From CAYUYV01 sp964449455 (lineage in GTDB: Bacteria; Pseudomonadota; Alphaproteobacteria; JAJFIK01), in NCBI GenBank assembly GCA_964449455.1, contig CAYUYV010000163.1:1-9714 (forward strand): a stretch of 9,714 nucleotides of DNA, given 5' to 3'. The notes beneath the pieces were generated by a model. That model was given only the letters and a program-made list of their open reading frames with translations. It was not told the DNA's origin and searched no databases. Made by a program: the position numbers and the translations under genes. Positions 1 to 6,035 of this stretch are shown here, one piece after another (position 1 is the stretch's first letter; each line of letters starts with the position of its first letter).

Positions 1-397
1 GGGTGTGATCCACCCCATAAGCCAAGGACTGGTCCTGCAGGTCGCACTCGCCGCCCTGGTCGCAGATCGGGCAGTCCAGCGGATGGTTGATCAGCAGGAA
101 TTCCATCACGCCTTCGCGGGCCTTCTTGACCATCTCGCTGCGCGTGTTGACCTGGGGCGGGGACCCGTCCCGACCCGGCCGCAGATCGCGCACCCCATAG
201 GCACAGGACGCAATCGGCTTCGGCGCGCCCACGGCCTCCACGAGGCACATGCGGCAATTGCCGGCGATGGACAGCCTCTCGTGGAAGCAGAAACGTGGAA
301 TTTCCGCCCCCGCCATTTCACAGGCCTGGAGGACGGTAATGTCCCGCGGCACCTCGATTTCGGTGCCATCCACAACAATGGTAACCGTATCCGTCAT
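1..397 (-). CDS. nuoG: NADH-quinone oxidoreductase subunit G (N-terminal part, cut by window edge)
   Basis: This is the 75-kDa-type subunit of respiratory complex I, which carries several Fe-S clusters in the peripheral arm and passes electrons from NuoF towards NuoB. Only the first 132 codons are present; the rest lies beyond the left edge. The start ATG (395-397) is preceded by AGGA eight bases upstream and overlaps the stop of the preceding small ORF as ATGA, which implies translational coupling. The visible part is the ferredoxin-like [2Fe-2S] domain with Cys37, Cys48, Cys51 and Cys65 (CFHERLSIAGNCRMC), then the His-Cys3 ligand set of a [4Fe-4S] cluster: His105, Cys109, Cys112 and Cys118 in HPLDCPICDQGGEC. 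All ligands are intact. The wording matches alphaproteobacterial and mitochondrial homologues. The molybdopterin-like C-terminal domain cannot be judged here. Confidence 0.96.
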   Translation of the reverse strand, partial: MTDTVTIVVDGTEIEVPRDITVLQACEMAGAEIPRFCFHERLSIAGNCRMCLVEAVGAPKPIASCAYGVRDLRPGRDGSPPQVNTRSEMVKKAREGVMEFLLINHPLDCPICDQGGECDLQDQSLAYGVDHT

Positions 398-672
398 ATC
401 CACGTTCCTGCGCCAGGGATGCCGTCGCAGCCCATCTCAAAAATCTCGCTCATTCGCGTCTTAACCAAAGGCGCGTTGCCATAAAAGACGCGTTGCCACA
501 AATGGATCGTCACGCCCTCGCACGCCGCCATGCCATAAAAGCCGTCATCCATGCGCGCCGCGAGAGCCGGTTTATCCGTGCAGAACGTAACCGCGGCCGG
601 TGTGTCCGTCACGGAAAACCGCCGACAGCTAAAGTTAGTCTTGCCCGGACGGTCCCTTGATATATCGGCCAT
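394..672 (-). CDS. Unrecognised 92-residue protein between nuoF and nuoG
   Basis: I do not recognise this protein. It is a small ORF in the nuoF-nuoG gap, starting 12 bases after the nuoF stop and ending in an ATGA overlap with the nuoG start. An AGGGA Shine-Dalgarno-like sequence (682-686) overlaps the nuoF stop codon and sits nine bases before the ATG. It is therefore arranged as a translationally coupled operon member. The protein is soluble-looking, with no signal peptide or membrane segment. It has four cysteines (16, 31, 51, 82) that do not form a standard Fe-S motif, and an aromatic stretch around residues 43-64 (GFYGMAACEGVTIHLWQRVF). Small unidentified ORFs inside nuo operons are known in other alphaproteobacteria, so an accessory or assembly role is a reasonable guess, but nothing in the sequence proves it. 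Without this ORF the gap would be 287 bases in an otherwise tight operon. Confidence 0.72.
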   Translation of the reverse strand: MADISRDRPGKTNFSCRRFSVTDTPAAVTFCTDKPALAARMDDGFYGMAACEGVTIHLWQRVFYGNAPLVKTRMSEIFEMGCDGIPGAGTWI

Positions 673-681
673 GGCGTATGG

Positions 682-686
682 TCCCT
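682..686 (-). promoter_or_regulatory. Ribosome binding site of the nuoF-nuoG interval ORF
   Basis: AGGGA on the minus strand, nine bases before the ATG at 672. It shares two bases with the TAG stop of nuoF, so ribosomes finishing nuoF would be placed directly on it. This supports the small ORF as a translated gene. Confidence 0.5.
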
Positions 687-2001
687 ACTCCGCGGCCACT
701 TGGCTCAAAAACGGCGTCCGGTTTACCGCCTCGCCGCGCGCATATTGGTCAATCCGGCGCTCGATCTCGGGACGGAAATGGCGAATGAGGCCCTGGACCG
801 GCCAGGCGGCCGCGTCGCCCAACGCGCAGATGGTGTGGCCCTCGACCTGGTAGGTCACATTGAGCAGCAGGTCGATTTCGGACTTGTCCGCCTCGCCCTT
901 GGCCATGCGCTCCAGCACCCGCCACATCCATCCGGTTCCCTCCCGGCATGGCGTGCACTGGCCACAGCTTTCATGCTTGTAGAAATAAGCGATCCGAGCG
1001 ATCGCCTGGACGATGTCCGTAGAGCGGTCCATCACGATCACGGCCGCCGTGCCCAGGCCCGATTTCACATCCCGCAGGCTGTCAAAATCCATCAGCACGT
1101 CGTCACAGGTTTCTTTCGGGATCATGGGCACGGATGATCCGCCGGGAATGACCGCGAGCAGATTGTCCCAGCCGCCGCGCACGCCCCCCGCATGGCGTTC
1201 GATAAGCTCGCGCATGGGGATGCCCATTTCTTCTTCCACCGTACACGGCTGGTTGACATGGCCGGAGATGCAGAAAAGCTTGGTGCCCGTATTGTTCGGC
1301 CGTCCGAGGCCAGCAAACCAGTCCGCACCCCGGCGCAGAATGGTCGGCGCCACAGCAATGCTCTCAACATTGTTCACCGTGGTCGGACAGCCATAGAGGC
1401 CAACATTGGCCGGAAAAGGCGGCTTCAGGCGCGGCTGACCCTTCTTGCCTTCCAGGCTTTCAAGAAGTGCGGTTTCCTCACCGCAGATATAGGCACCGGC
1501 GCCGTGATGGACCCGAATGTCAAAGCGCAGGCCGGTCCCGCAGGCATTCTCGCCAAGCAGGCCCGCGTCATAGGCCTCGGCGACCGCCGCCTCAAGATGC
1601 TCGCGCTCACGGATATATTCGCCGCGGACATAAATCCACACATCATGGGCCCGCATGGCATGGGCGGCGATCACGCAGCCCTCCAGGAAGATATGCGGAT
1701 CATGGCGCATAATCTCCCGGTCCTTGCAGGTCCCGGGTTCGGACTCATCCGCGTTCACCACGAGATAATGGGGCCGCACACCCACTTCCTTGGGCATGAA
1801 GGACCATTTGAGCCCCGTGGGAAAGCCAGCGCCGCCACGCCCGCGCAGACCGGACGCCTTCATGCGATCGATGATTTCCTCAGGCCCCAACTCAATCAAG
1901 GCCTTCGTATTGTCCCAGGCGCCCCGCGCCCGCGCACCCGCAAGGCGCCAGTCATGGCGGCCATAGAGATTGGTGAAGATACGATCCTGATCCGAAAGCA
2001 T
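685..2001 (-). CDS. nuoF: NADH-quinone oxidoreductase subunit F (NADH- and FMN-binding)
   Basis: This is the 51-kDa-type subunit, where NADH is oxidised: it binds NADH and FMN and carries the [4Fe-4S] cluster N3. The length of 438 residues is normal for the family. The glycine-rich nucleotide/FMN motif GLRGRGGAGFPTGLKW is at residues 51-66, and a second family motif, GAGAYICGEETALLESLEG, at 167-185. Cluster N3 ligands are Cys346, Cys349 and Cys352 in ESCGQCTPCREG, plus Cys392 in HTICALGD. The start MLSDQDRIFTNLYG agrees with homologues, but no good Shine-Dalgarno lies in front of it: the nearest purine run, GAAGAGG, is about 14 bases away. Translation may depend on ribosomes arriving from nuoE, 57 bases upstream. 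The partner subunit NuoE is encoded immediately before it. Confidence 0.98.
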   Translation of the reverse strand: MLSDQDRIFTNLYGRHDWRLAGARARGAWDNTKALIELGPEEIIDRMKASGLRGRGGAGFPTGLKWSFMPKEVGVRPHYLVVNADESEPGTCKDREIMRHDPHIFLEGCVIAAHAMRAHDVWIYVRGEYIREREHLEAAVAEAYDAGLLGENACGTGLRFDIRVHHGAGAYICGEETALLESLEGKKGQPRLKPPFPANVGLYGCPTTVNNVESIAVAPTILRRGADWFAGLGRPNNTGTKLFCISGHVNQPCTVEEEMGIPMRELIERHAGGVRGGWDNLLAVIPGGSSVPMIPKETCDDVLMDFDSLRDVKSGLGTAAVIVMDRSTDIVQAIARIAYFYKHESCGQCTPCREGTGWMWRVLERMAKGEADKSEIDLLLNVTYQVEGHTICALGDAAAWPVQGLIRHFRPEIERRIDQYARGEAVNRTPFLSQVAAE

Positions 2002-2007
2002 GGGTCT

Positions 2008-2058
2008 TTATGCTGCCTCTTCAAACATCCGCACCGGCGCACCGATGGAGGTCTGACG
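2008..2058 (-). other. In-frame open stretch between the nuoE stop and nuoF
   Basis: After the nuoE TGA (2059-2061) the same reading frame stays open for 16 sense codons and then ends at TAA (2008-2010), six bases before the nuoF ATG. It would read RQTSIGAPVRMFEEAA. It contains an ATG (2026-2028) that opens a six-codon minicistron, MFEEAA. Either this is chance, or it is a remnant or readthrough extension of NuoE, or it is a short leader that brings ribosomes close to the poorly marked nuoF start. Confidence 0.25.
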
Positions 2059-2676
2059 TCACGAGTTCGAGTAGAGCGACGGGTCCGTCAGCGTTGTCTG
2101 ACCGCCAGACGGTTCCGCCGCGGAACGCTCCGACTGCGGACCCGGTGTCGGGACGTGCCCCTTTTCCAGGCTGTCGAGGATGGCCTCGAAACGCTCCGCC
2201 GTCAGATCCTCATAGTAGTCCTTGCCGATCTGCACCATGGGCGCATTCACACAGGCACCGGCACATTCCACTTCCTGCCAAGAAAACCGTCCGTCGGCGG
2301 ACACAGTATCCTGCTGCTCCGCAATACGCCTCTTGCAGACCCGCACCAGATCATCAGACCCGCGCAGCCAGCACGGCGTGGTGGTACAAACGAGAACCTG
2401 ATGTTCACCCACCGGATGCAGATTGAACATCGTGTAGAAAGTCGCCACCTCAAGGCCCCGGATATAGGGCATATCCAGCATATCGCTCACCACACGGATG
2501 GCTGGCTCGGTGATCCAGCCGCCGATCTGTTCCTGGGCACGCCAAAGCAGCGGGATAATCGCGCTCGCCTGCCGCCCCGGGGGATAGCGGGAAATCACCT
2601 CTTGCGCCCAGCCCTGGTTTTCAGGCGTGAAGGCAAAGCTGCTGGGTTGTTCTTCTGCGAGTCGTCTGACCGCCAT
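2059..2676 (-). CDS. nuoE: NADH-quinone oxidoreductase subunit E ([2Fe-2S] N1a)
   Basis: This is the 24-kDa-type thioredoxin-fold subunit that pairs with NuoF and holds the [2Fe-2S] cluster N1a near the FMN. The chosen start gives 205 residues beginning MAVRRLAEEQPSSFAFTPEN, which matches alphaproteobacterial homologues. It is supported by a strong GGAGAGGA sequence just upstream. A longer reading from a TTG at 2718 would add 14 basic residues and has no support. Cluster ligands are Cys97 and Cys102 (CTTTPC), then Cys138 and Cys142 (CAGAC). The helical N-terminal part (about residues 20-80) contains the family stretch ASAIIPLLWRAQEQ. The tail after about residue 175 is Pro/Ser/Gly-rich and probably disordered. 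The start lies 51 bases after the nuoD stop. Confidence 0.97.
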   Translation of the reverse strand: MAVRRLAEEQPSSFAFTPENQGWAQEVISRYPPGRQASAIIPLLWRAQEQIGGWITEPAIRVVSDMLDMPYIRGLEVATFYTMFNLHPVGEHQVLVCTTTPCWLRGSDDLVRVCKRRIAEQQDTVSADGRFSWQEVECAGACVNAPMVQIGKDYYEDLTAERFEAILDSLEKGHVPTPGPQSERSAAEPSGGQTTLTDPSLYSNS

Positions 2677-2681
2677 CGTCT

Positions 2682-2689
2682 TCCTCTCC
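2682..2689 (-). promoter_or_regulatory. Ribosome binding site deciding the nuoE start
   Basis: GGAGAGGA on the minus strand, with AGGA five bases and GGAG nine bases before the ATG at 2676. It supports that ATG over the upstream TTG at 2718. Confidence 0.7.
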
Positions 2690-2727
2690 CGAACCGGGAT
2701 CTTCCTTGCCCGAAGCAACTGACCGGC

Positions 2728-3915
2728 TCAGCGGTCGATTTCTCCGAACACAATGTCGAGCGAGCCCAGGATCGCCGACACATCTGCGAGCATGTGCCCC
2801 TTGGTGAGCATGTCCATCGCCTGCAAATGCGAAAAGCCGGGCGCGCGGATCTTGCAGCGATAGGGCCGGTTGGTGCCATCCGAGATCAAATAGACGCCGA
2901 ACTCGCCCTTGGGCGCTTCGACGGCGGCATAGACCTCGCCGGCCGGCACTTTGTAGCCTTCCGTATAGAGCTTGAAATGGTGAATGAGCGCTTCCATGGA
3001 CCGCTTCATTTCGGCGCGCCGAGGCGGTGCGACCTTGCCATCGGTTGTCATCACCGGGCCTTCCGGCATGCGCTCAATGGCCTGGCGCATGATGGAGACG
3101 GACTGGCGCATCTCCTCCATCCGGCACAGATAACGGTCGTAGCAATCGCCGTTCTTGCCCACAGGAATGTCAAAATCCAGGTCCTCATAAACCTCATAAG
3201 GCTGGGCCTTGCGCAGGTCCCAGGGCACGTTGGAGCCGCGCAGCATCACGCCCGTGAAGCCCCAGGCGAGCGCCACCTCCCGGGTCACGACCCCGATATC
3301 GACATTGCGCTGTTTGAAGATCCGATTCCCGGTGACGAGATTGTCGAGATCATCAAGGGTCTTCAGGAAATCATCGCACCATTCAAGAATGTCGTCGGCG
3401 AGACCGGCCGGCATGTCCTGGTGCACGCCGCCTGGCCGGAAATAGGCCGCATGGAGGCGGGACCCCGAAACCCGCTCATAAAACACCATGAGCTTTTCCC
3501 GTTCTTCAAAGCCCCAGAGCGGCGGTGTCAGCGCGCCCACATCCAATGCCTGGGTCGTGACATTGAGCAGGTGGCTGAGAATCCGGCCGATCTCACAAAA
3601 CAGCACCCGGATGAATTGGGCCCGGCGCGGAACACCAATGCCCAGGAGGCGCTCGGTGGCCAGGGCAAAGGCATGCTCCTGGTTCATTGGCGCCACATAG
3701 TCGAGACGGTCGAAATAGGGCACGGCCTGGAGATAGGTCTTATACTCGATGAGCTTTTCAGTGCCCCGGTGCAGCAGGCCAATATGGGGATCCACCCGCT
3801 CGACGATCTCGCCGTCAAGCTCCAGCACAAGACGCAGCACGCCGTGGGCCGCCGGGTGCTGGGGCCCGAAATTGATGGTCATATTGCCGGTTTTGGTCTC
3901 TGCCGCTTCAGCCAT
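2728..3915 (-). CDS. nuoD: NADH-quinone oxidoreductase subunit D (quinone-site subunit)
   Basis: This is the 49-kDa-type subunit, related to the large subunit of NiFe hydrogenases. With NuoB it forms the quinone reduction site next to cluster N2. It is 395 residues long and ends in the family signature LDIVFGEIDR, so it is complete. The N-terminal loop FGPQHPAAHG (residues 16-25), with His20 and His24, lines the quinone pocket in this family. HIGLLHRGTEK (44-54) and PYFDRLDYV (66-74) are further conserved pocket motifs. As in other complex I proteins, the hydrogenase nickel cysteines are absent. The ATG is preceded by GGGGAG at close spacing. It is a separate gene, 33 bases after nuoC, unlike the fused nuoCD of enterobacteria. 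Confidence 0.98.
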   Translation of the reverse strand: MAEAAETKTGNMTINFGPQHPAAHGVLRLVLELDGEIVERVDPHIGLLHRGTEKLIEYKTYLQAVPYFDRLDYVAPMNQEHAFALATERLLGIGVPRRAQFIRVLFCEIGRILSHLLNVTTQALDVGALTPPLWGFEEREKLMVFYERVSGSRLHAAYFRPGGVHQDMPAGLADDILEWCDDFLKTLDDLDNLVTGNRIFKQRNVDIGVVTREVALAWGFTGVMLRGSNVPWDLRKAQPYEVYEDLDFDIPVGKNGDCYDRYLCRMEEMRQSVSIMRQAIERMPEGPVMTTDGKVAPPRRAEMKRSMEALIHHFKLYTEGYKVPAGEVYAAVEAPKGEFGVYLISDGTNRPYRCKIRAPGFSHLQAMDMLTKGHMLADVSAILGSLDIVFGEIDR

Positions 3916-3948
3916 TGCTCTCCCCTGGGGCTCCTTTCAGGACCGGCC

Positions 3949-4596
3949 TCACTTGGCCTTGTCCGCCTCCTGCTTGGCCTGCGCTGCGGCCTTTTCATCA
4001 CCGGGAAGGAGATAGTCCACACCTTCCCAGGGGCTGAGGAAATCAAAGTTTCGAAATTCCTGGGCAAGCTTGACGGGCTCGTAAACGACCCGCTTCTGCT
4101 CGTCGTCGTAGCGCACCTCCACAAAGCCCGTGAGCGGGAACTCCTTGCGCAAGGGAAATCCGCTAAAGCCATAGTCGGTGAGGATCCGCCGCAGGTCCGG
4201 ATGGCCTGAAAAGGTCACGCCATACATGTCGAAAATCTCGCGCTCGTACCAATTCGCACACGGAAAGACATCGCTGACACTTGGAACCGGGGTCTGGGCG
4301 TCGGCGGCCAGCTTGATGCGCAGGCGCTGATTCAGCTCCATGGAAAGCAGGTGATAGACCACATCAAAACGCTGGGCCCGCTGCGGCCAGTCAGCGCCCG
4401 AGATGTCGATCAGCTGGGTAAACTTGCACTCGGCATCATCGCGAATACCGCGCAGGACCGGGACGATCTGGTCAGCACGCACCCGTATGGTCAGCTCGCC
4501 ATAGGCGACATCATAGCCAAGGACCGCCTGACTGACGCCCTTTTGCTCCAGGTTCGTCGCGATGTGCTCACCGAGAATGTTCAAGTCTTCACTCAT
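3949..4596 (-). CDS. nuoC: NADH-quinone oxidoreductase subunit C
   Basis: This is the 30-kDa-type subunit of the connecting module, which holds NuoD and NuoB in place and has no cofactor. The chosen start MSEDLNILGEHI gives 215 residues. The frame stays open to an earlier ATG at 4638, which would add 14 residues (MQWLLKGACQGGSV). Neither start has a strong Shine-Dalgarno; AGGG ten bases before 4596 is the better one, and the shorter form fits the family. The family signature lies at about residues 117-155: YEREIFDMYG, then GHPDLRRIL, then PLRKEFPL. The C-terminus is an Ala/Lys/Glu-rich tail (about 200-215), probably flexible. It follows nuoB by 73 bases. Confidence 0.96.
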   Translation of the reverse strand: MSEDLNILGEHIATNLEQKGVSQAVLGYDVAYGELTIRVRADQIVPVLRGIRDDAECKFTQLIDISGADWPQRAQRFDVVYHLLSMELNQRLRIKLAADAQTPVPSVSDVFPCANWYEREIFDMYGVTFSGHPDLRRILTDYGFSGFPLRKEFPLTGFVEVRYDDEQKRVVYEPVKLAQEFRNFDFLSPWEGVDYLLPGDEKAAAQAKQEADKAK

Positions 4597-4669
4597 CACC
4601 GACCCACCCTGACAGGCCCCTTTTAAGAGCCATTGCATTCAAAGCCGTTGTCCCAGCCTGGCATCCGCC

Positions 4670-5248
4670 TCAGCGATCAATCGTTCCCGTGCGCCGGATC
4701 TTTTTCTGCAGCAGCAGCACCCCATAGACCAGCGCCTCGGCCGTCGGCGGGCAACCGGGGACATAGATATCCACGGGCACGATGCGGTCACAGCCCCGGA
4801 CGACGGCATAGGAATAATGGTAATAGCCACCGCCATTGGCACAGGAGCCCATGGAGATCACATAACGGGGCTCCGGCATCTGGTCGTAAACCTTGCGCAG
4901 GGCCGGCGCCATTTTGTTGGTGAGCGTGCCCGCAACAATCATCACATCGGACTGGCGCGGCGATGCGCGGGGCGCGAAACCGAACCGCTCCAAGTCATAA
5001 CGCGGCATGGAGCTTTGCATCATTTCCACGGCGCAGCAGGCAAGGCCGAAGGTCATCCACATCAAGGATCCTGTGCGGGCCCAGTTCACGAGGTCCTCGG
5101 CATTGGTGACGAGGAAACCCTTATCCACAAGCTCCGCATTCACTTGATTGAAAAACGGATCATCGTCCCCAATCGGCGCGCCGCCCTCCACGCCAGCGCG
5201 ACCGGCCTGGCCCGCCGGAATGCCATTCGTGTCGGATCCACTGGTCAT
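4670..5248 (-). CDS. nuoB: NADH-quinone oxidoreductase subunit B (cluster N2)
   Basis: This is the PSST-type subunit that binds [4Fe-4S] cluster N2, the last electron carrier before quinone. It is 192 residues long. Cluster ligands are the tandem Cys71-Cys72 (GLACCAVEMM), Cys136 (SMGSCANGGGYY) and Cys166 (VPGCPPTAEAL), all present. The GTLTNKMAPALRKVYDQM helix (107-124) is also typical. The first 30 or so residues are Gly/Asp-rich and variable, an extension seen in many alphaproteobacterial NuoB proteins. The start ATG has AAGGG seven bases and AGGA eleven bases upstream. It follows nuoA by 60 bases and precedes nuoC in the usual order. Confidence 0.98.
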   Translation of the reverse strand: MTSGSDTNGIPAGQAGRAGVEGGAPIGDDDPFFNQVNAELVDKGFLVTNAEDLVNWARTGSLMWMTFGLACCAVEMMQSSMPRYDLERFGFAPRASPRQSDVMIVAGTLTNKMAPALRKVYDQMPEPRYVISMGSCANGGGYYHYSYAVVRGCDRIVPVDIYVPGCPPTAEALVYGVLLLQKKIRRTGTIDR

Positions 5249-5308
5249 CGCATCACCCTTCCTTTCGGCGAGCTGTCCATGCTCCAGGCTCTTTATGCCC
5301 GGTCCGGA

Positions 5309-5674
5309 TCACTCCCACTCCAGAGCGCCTTTCATCCATTCGTAAATGAAGCCGACCGTTAGAACGCCCAGGAACACGACCATCGACCAAAAGCCGTAAA
5401 GGCCGATATCGCCGAGCGCGACGGCCCATGGGAACAGGAAGGCCACCTCAAGATCGAAAATGATGAACAAAATGGCAACAAGATAAAAGCGCACGTCGAA
5501 TTTCAGCCGCGCATCGTCGAATGCGTTAAATCCGCACTCATAGGCCGACAATTTCTCCTGGTCCGGAGCGCTCGGCGCGACGGCAAGGGATATTCCGAGC
5601 AGCACGAAACAAAGCACCAGGGCGACAACGAAGAAAAGCAGAACGGGCAAATAGTCTATCAAGAGAGCATTCAT
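5309..5674 (-). CDS. nuoA: NADH-quinone oxidoreductase subunit A (membrane)
   Basis: This is the ND3-type membrane subunit, first gene of the operon, located at the junction of the membrane and peripheral arms. The chosen ATG gives 121 residues starting MNALLIDYLPV and has AGGAG nine bases upstream. The frame is open for 36 further codons, but that stretch is Pro/Arg-rich and unlike the family. Three membrane helices are visible: about residues 8-31, 62-84 and 93-113. The loop between helices 1 and 2 carries the conserved YECGF motif (45-49); its Cys47 corresponds to the ND3 loop cysteine that tracks active/deactive states in mitochondrial complex I. Helix 2 carries the conserved acidic pair Asp74 and Glu76 (FDLEVAFLFPW). 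Confidence 0.97.
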   Translation of the reverse strand: MNALLIDYLPVLLFFVVALVLCFVLLGISLAVAPSAPDQEKLSAYECGFNAFDDARLKFDVRFYLVAILFIIFDLEVAFLFPWAVALGDIGLYGFWSMVVFLGVLTVGFIYEWMKGALEWE

Positions 5675-5683
5675 GGACCCTGG

Positions 5684-5688
5684 CTCCT
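5684..5688 (-). promoter_or_regulatory. Ribosome binding site deciding the nuoA start
   Basis: AGGAG on the minus strand, nine bases before the ATG at 5674. It favours the 121-residue NuoA over the longer frame from 5782. Confidence 0.65.
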
Positions 5689-5927
5689 GTTCCCTATCGC
5701 TTCGGCCGGACATGGCCCAAGGCTCAGGATATCTACCGTGCCGCGGAATACGGTGGGATGGTGGCGCAATTGGATGTCCCATGACATGGCAAAGGACACT
5801 GGGTCAGCGCAAGTGACATAACCACACGCCCGTTACCACCAGCGCGCATAAAGCTGCCGGAAAGCCAAAAGTCCGCCCCTGTCCCGCGTTGTGCGGACCC
5901 TATGGTGGATTGTGCGCCACCGCAACG

Positions 5928-5956
5928 CTTATCGGGAATTCCAATGCCAATGTCGG
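5928..5956 (-). promoter_or_regulatory. Possible sigma70-type promoter of the nuo operon
   Basis: On the minus strand, CCGACA (5951-5956) is followed after 17 bases by GATAAG (5928-5933). Each hexamer matches the TTGACA/TATAAT consensus at four of six bases. Transcription would start near 5921, leaving a leader of about 245 bases before nuoA. A second, weaker pairing, TTGCGG with TAGGGT 17 bases later, begins just downstream. Assigned by eye only. Confidence 0.3.
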
Positions 5957-5971
5957 ACGTCTTGGCGTTTT

Positions 5972-6004
5972 GGACCGGCCAAACCGTTTCCGGTGAGCCG
6001 GTCC
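5972..6004 (-). terminator. GNRA-capped hairpin behind the large propeller gene
   Basis: On the minus strand, GGACCGGC pairs with GCCGGTCC (eight perfect pairs). After a small internal loop, the four-pair stem ACCG/CGGT is closed by the tetraloop GAAA. It begins 31 bases after the stop codon of the large gene. No T run follows (the next minus-strand bases are AAAACG), so this is not a standard intrinsic terminator. It could be a 3'-end stabilising stem left after Rho-dependent termination and trimming, or a processing boundary before nuo. The hairpin is seen directly; its function is inferred. Confidence 0.4.
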
Positions 6005-6035
6005 CTATCCGTTTAAAGCCGATGAGCGCTCGATT

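Larger units (their letters stand above)
5675..6035. other. Intergenic region between the large propeller gene and nuoA
   Basis: These 361 bases hold no convincing protein gene. On the minus strand they would carry the 3' end of the large upstream mRNA and the leader of the nuo operon. Visible elements are a GNRA-capped hairpin (5972-6004), a possible promoter (5928-5956), the nuoA Shine-Dalgarno, and a short overlapping palindrome at 5774-5789 (ATGTC/GACAT and CCATG/CATGG). No T-run terminator is seen, so some readthrough from the large gene into nuo is possible. Confidence 0.6.

Noticed and set aside
2677..2718. 14-codon N-terminal extension of NuoE from a TTG
   Set aside because: The ATG at 2676 has a much stronger ribosome binding site and gives the conserved start MAVRRLAEEQ.
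1192..4209. Plus-strand open frame of 1005 codons opposite nuoF, nuoE, nuoD and nuoC
   Set aside because: It runs antisense across four clearly conserved genes and their gaps. Its product is His/Arg/Gly-rich with no family wording. Long antisense frames are common in GC-rich coding DNA with biased third positions.
4597..4638. 14-codon N-terminal extension of NuoC from an ATG at 4638
   Set aside because: Neither start has a strong Shine-Dalgarno, but the shorter form fits the family better; the longer one cannot be fully excluded.
5675..5782. 36-codon N-terminal extension of NuoA from an ATG at 5782
   Set aside because: The stretch is Pro/Arg-rich and unlike NuoA proteins, while the internal ATG at 5674 has AGGAG nine bases upstream and gives the usual length.
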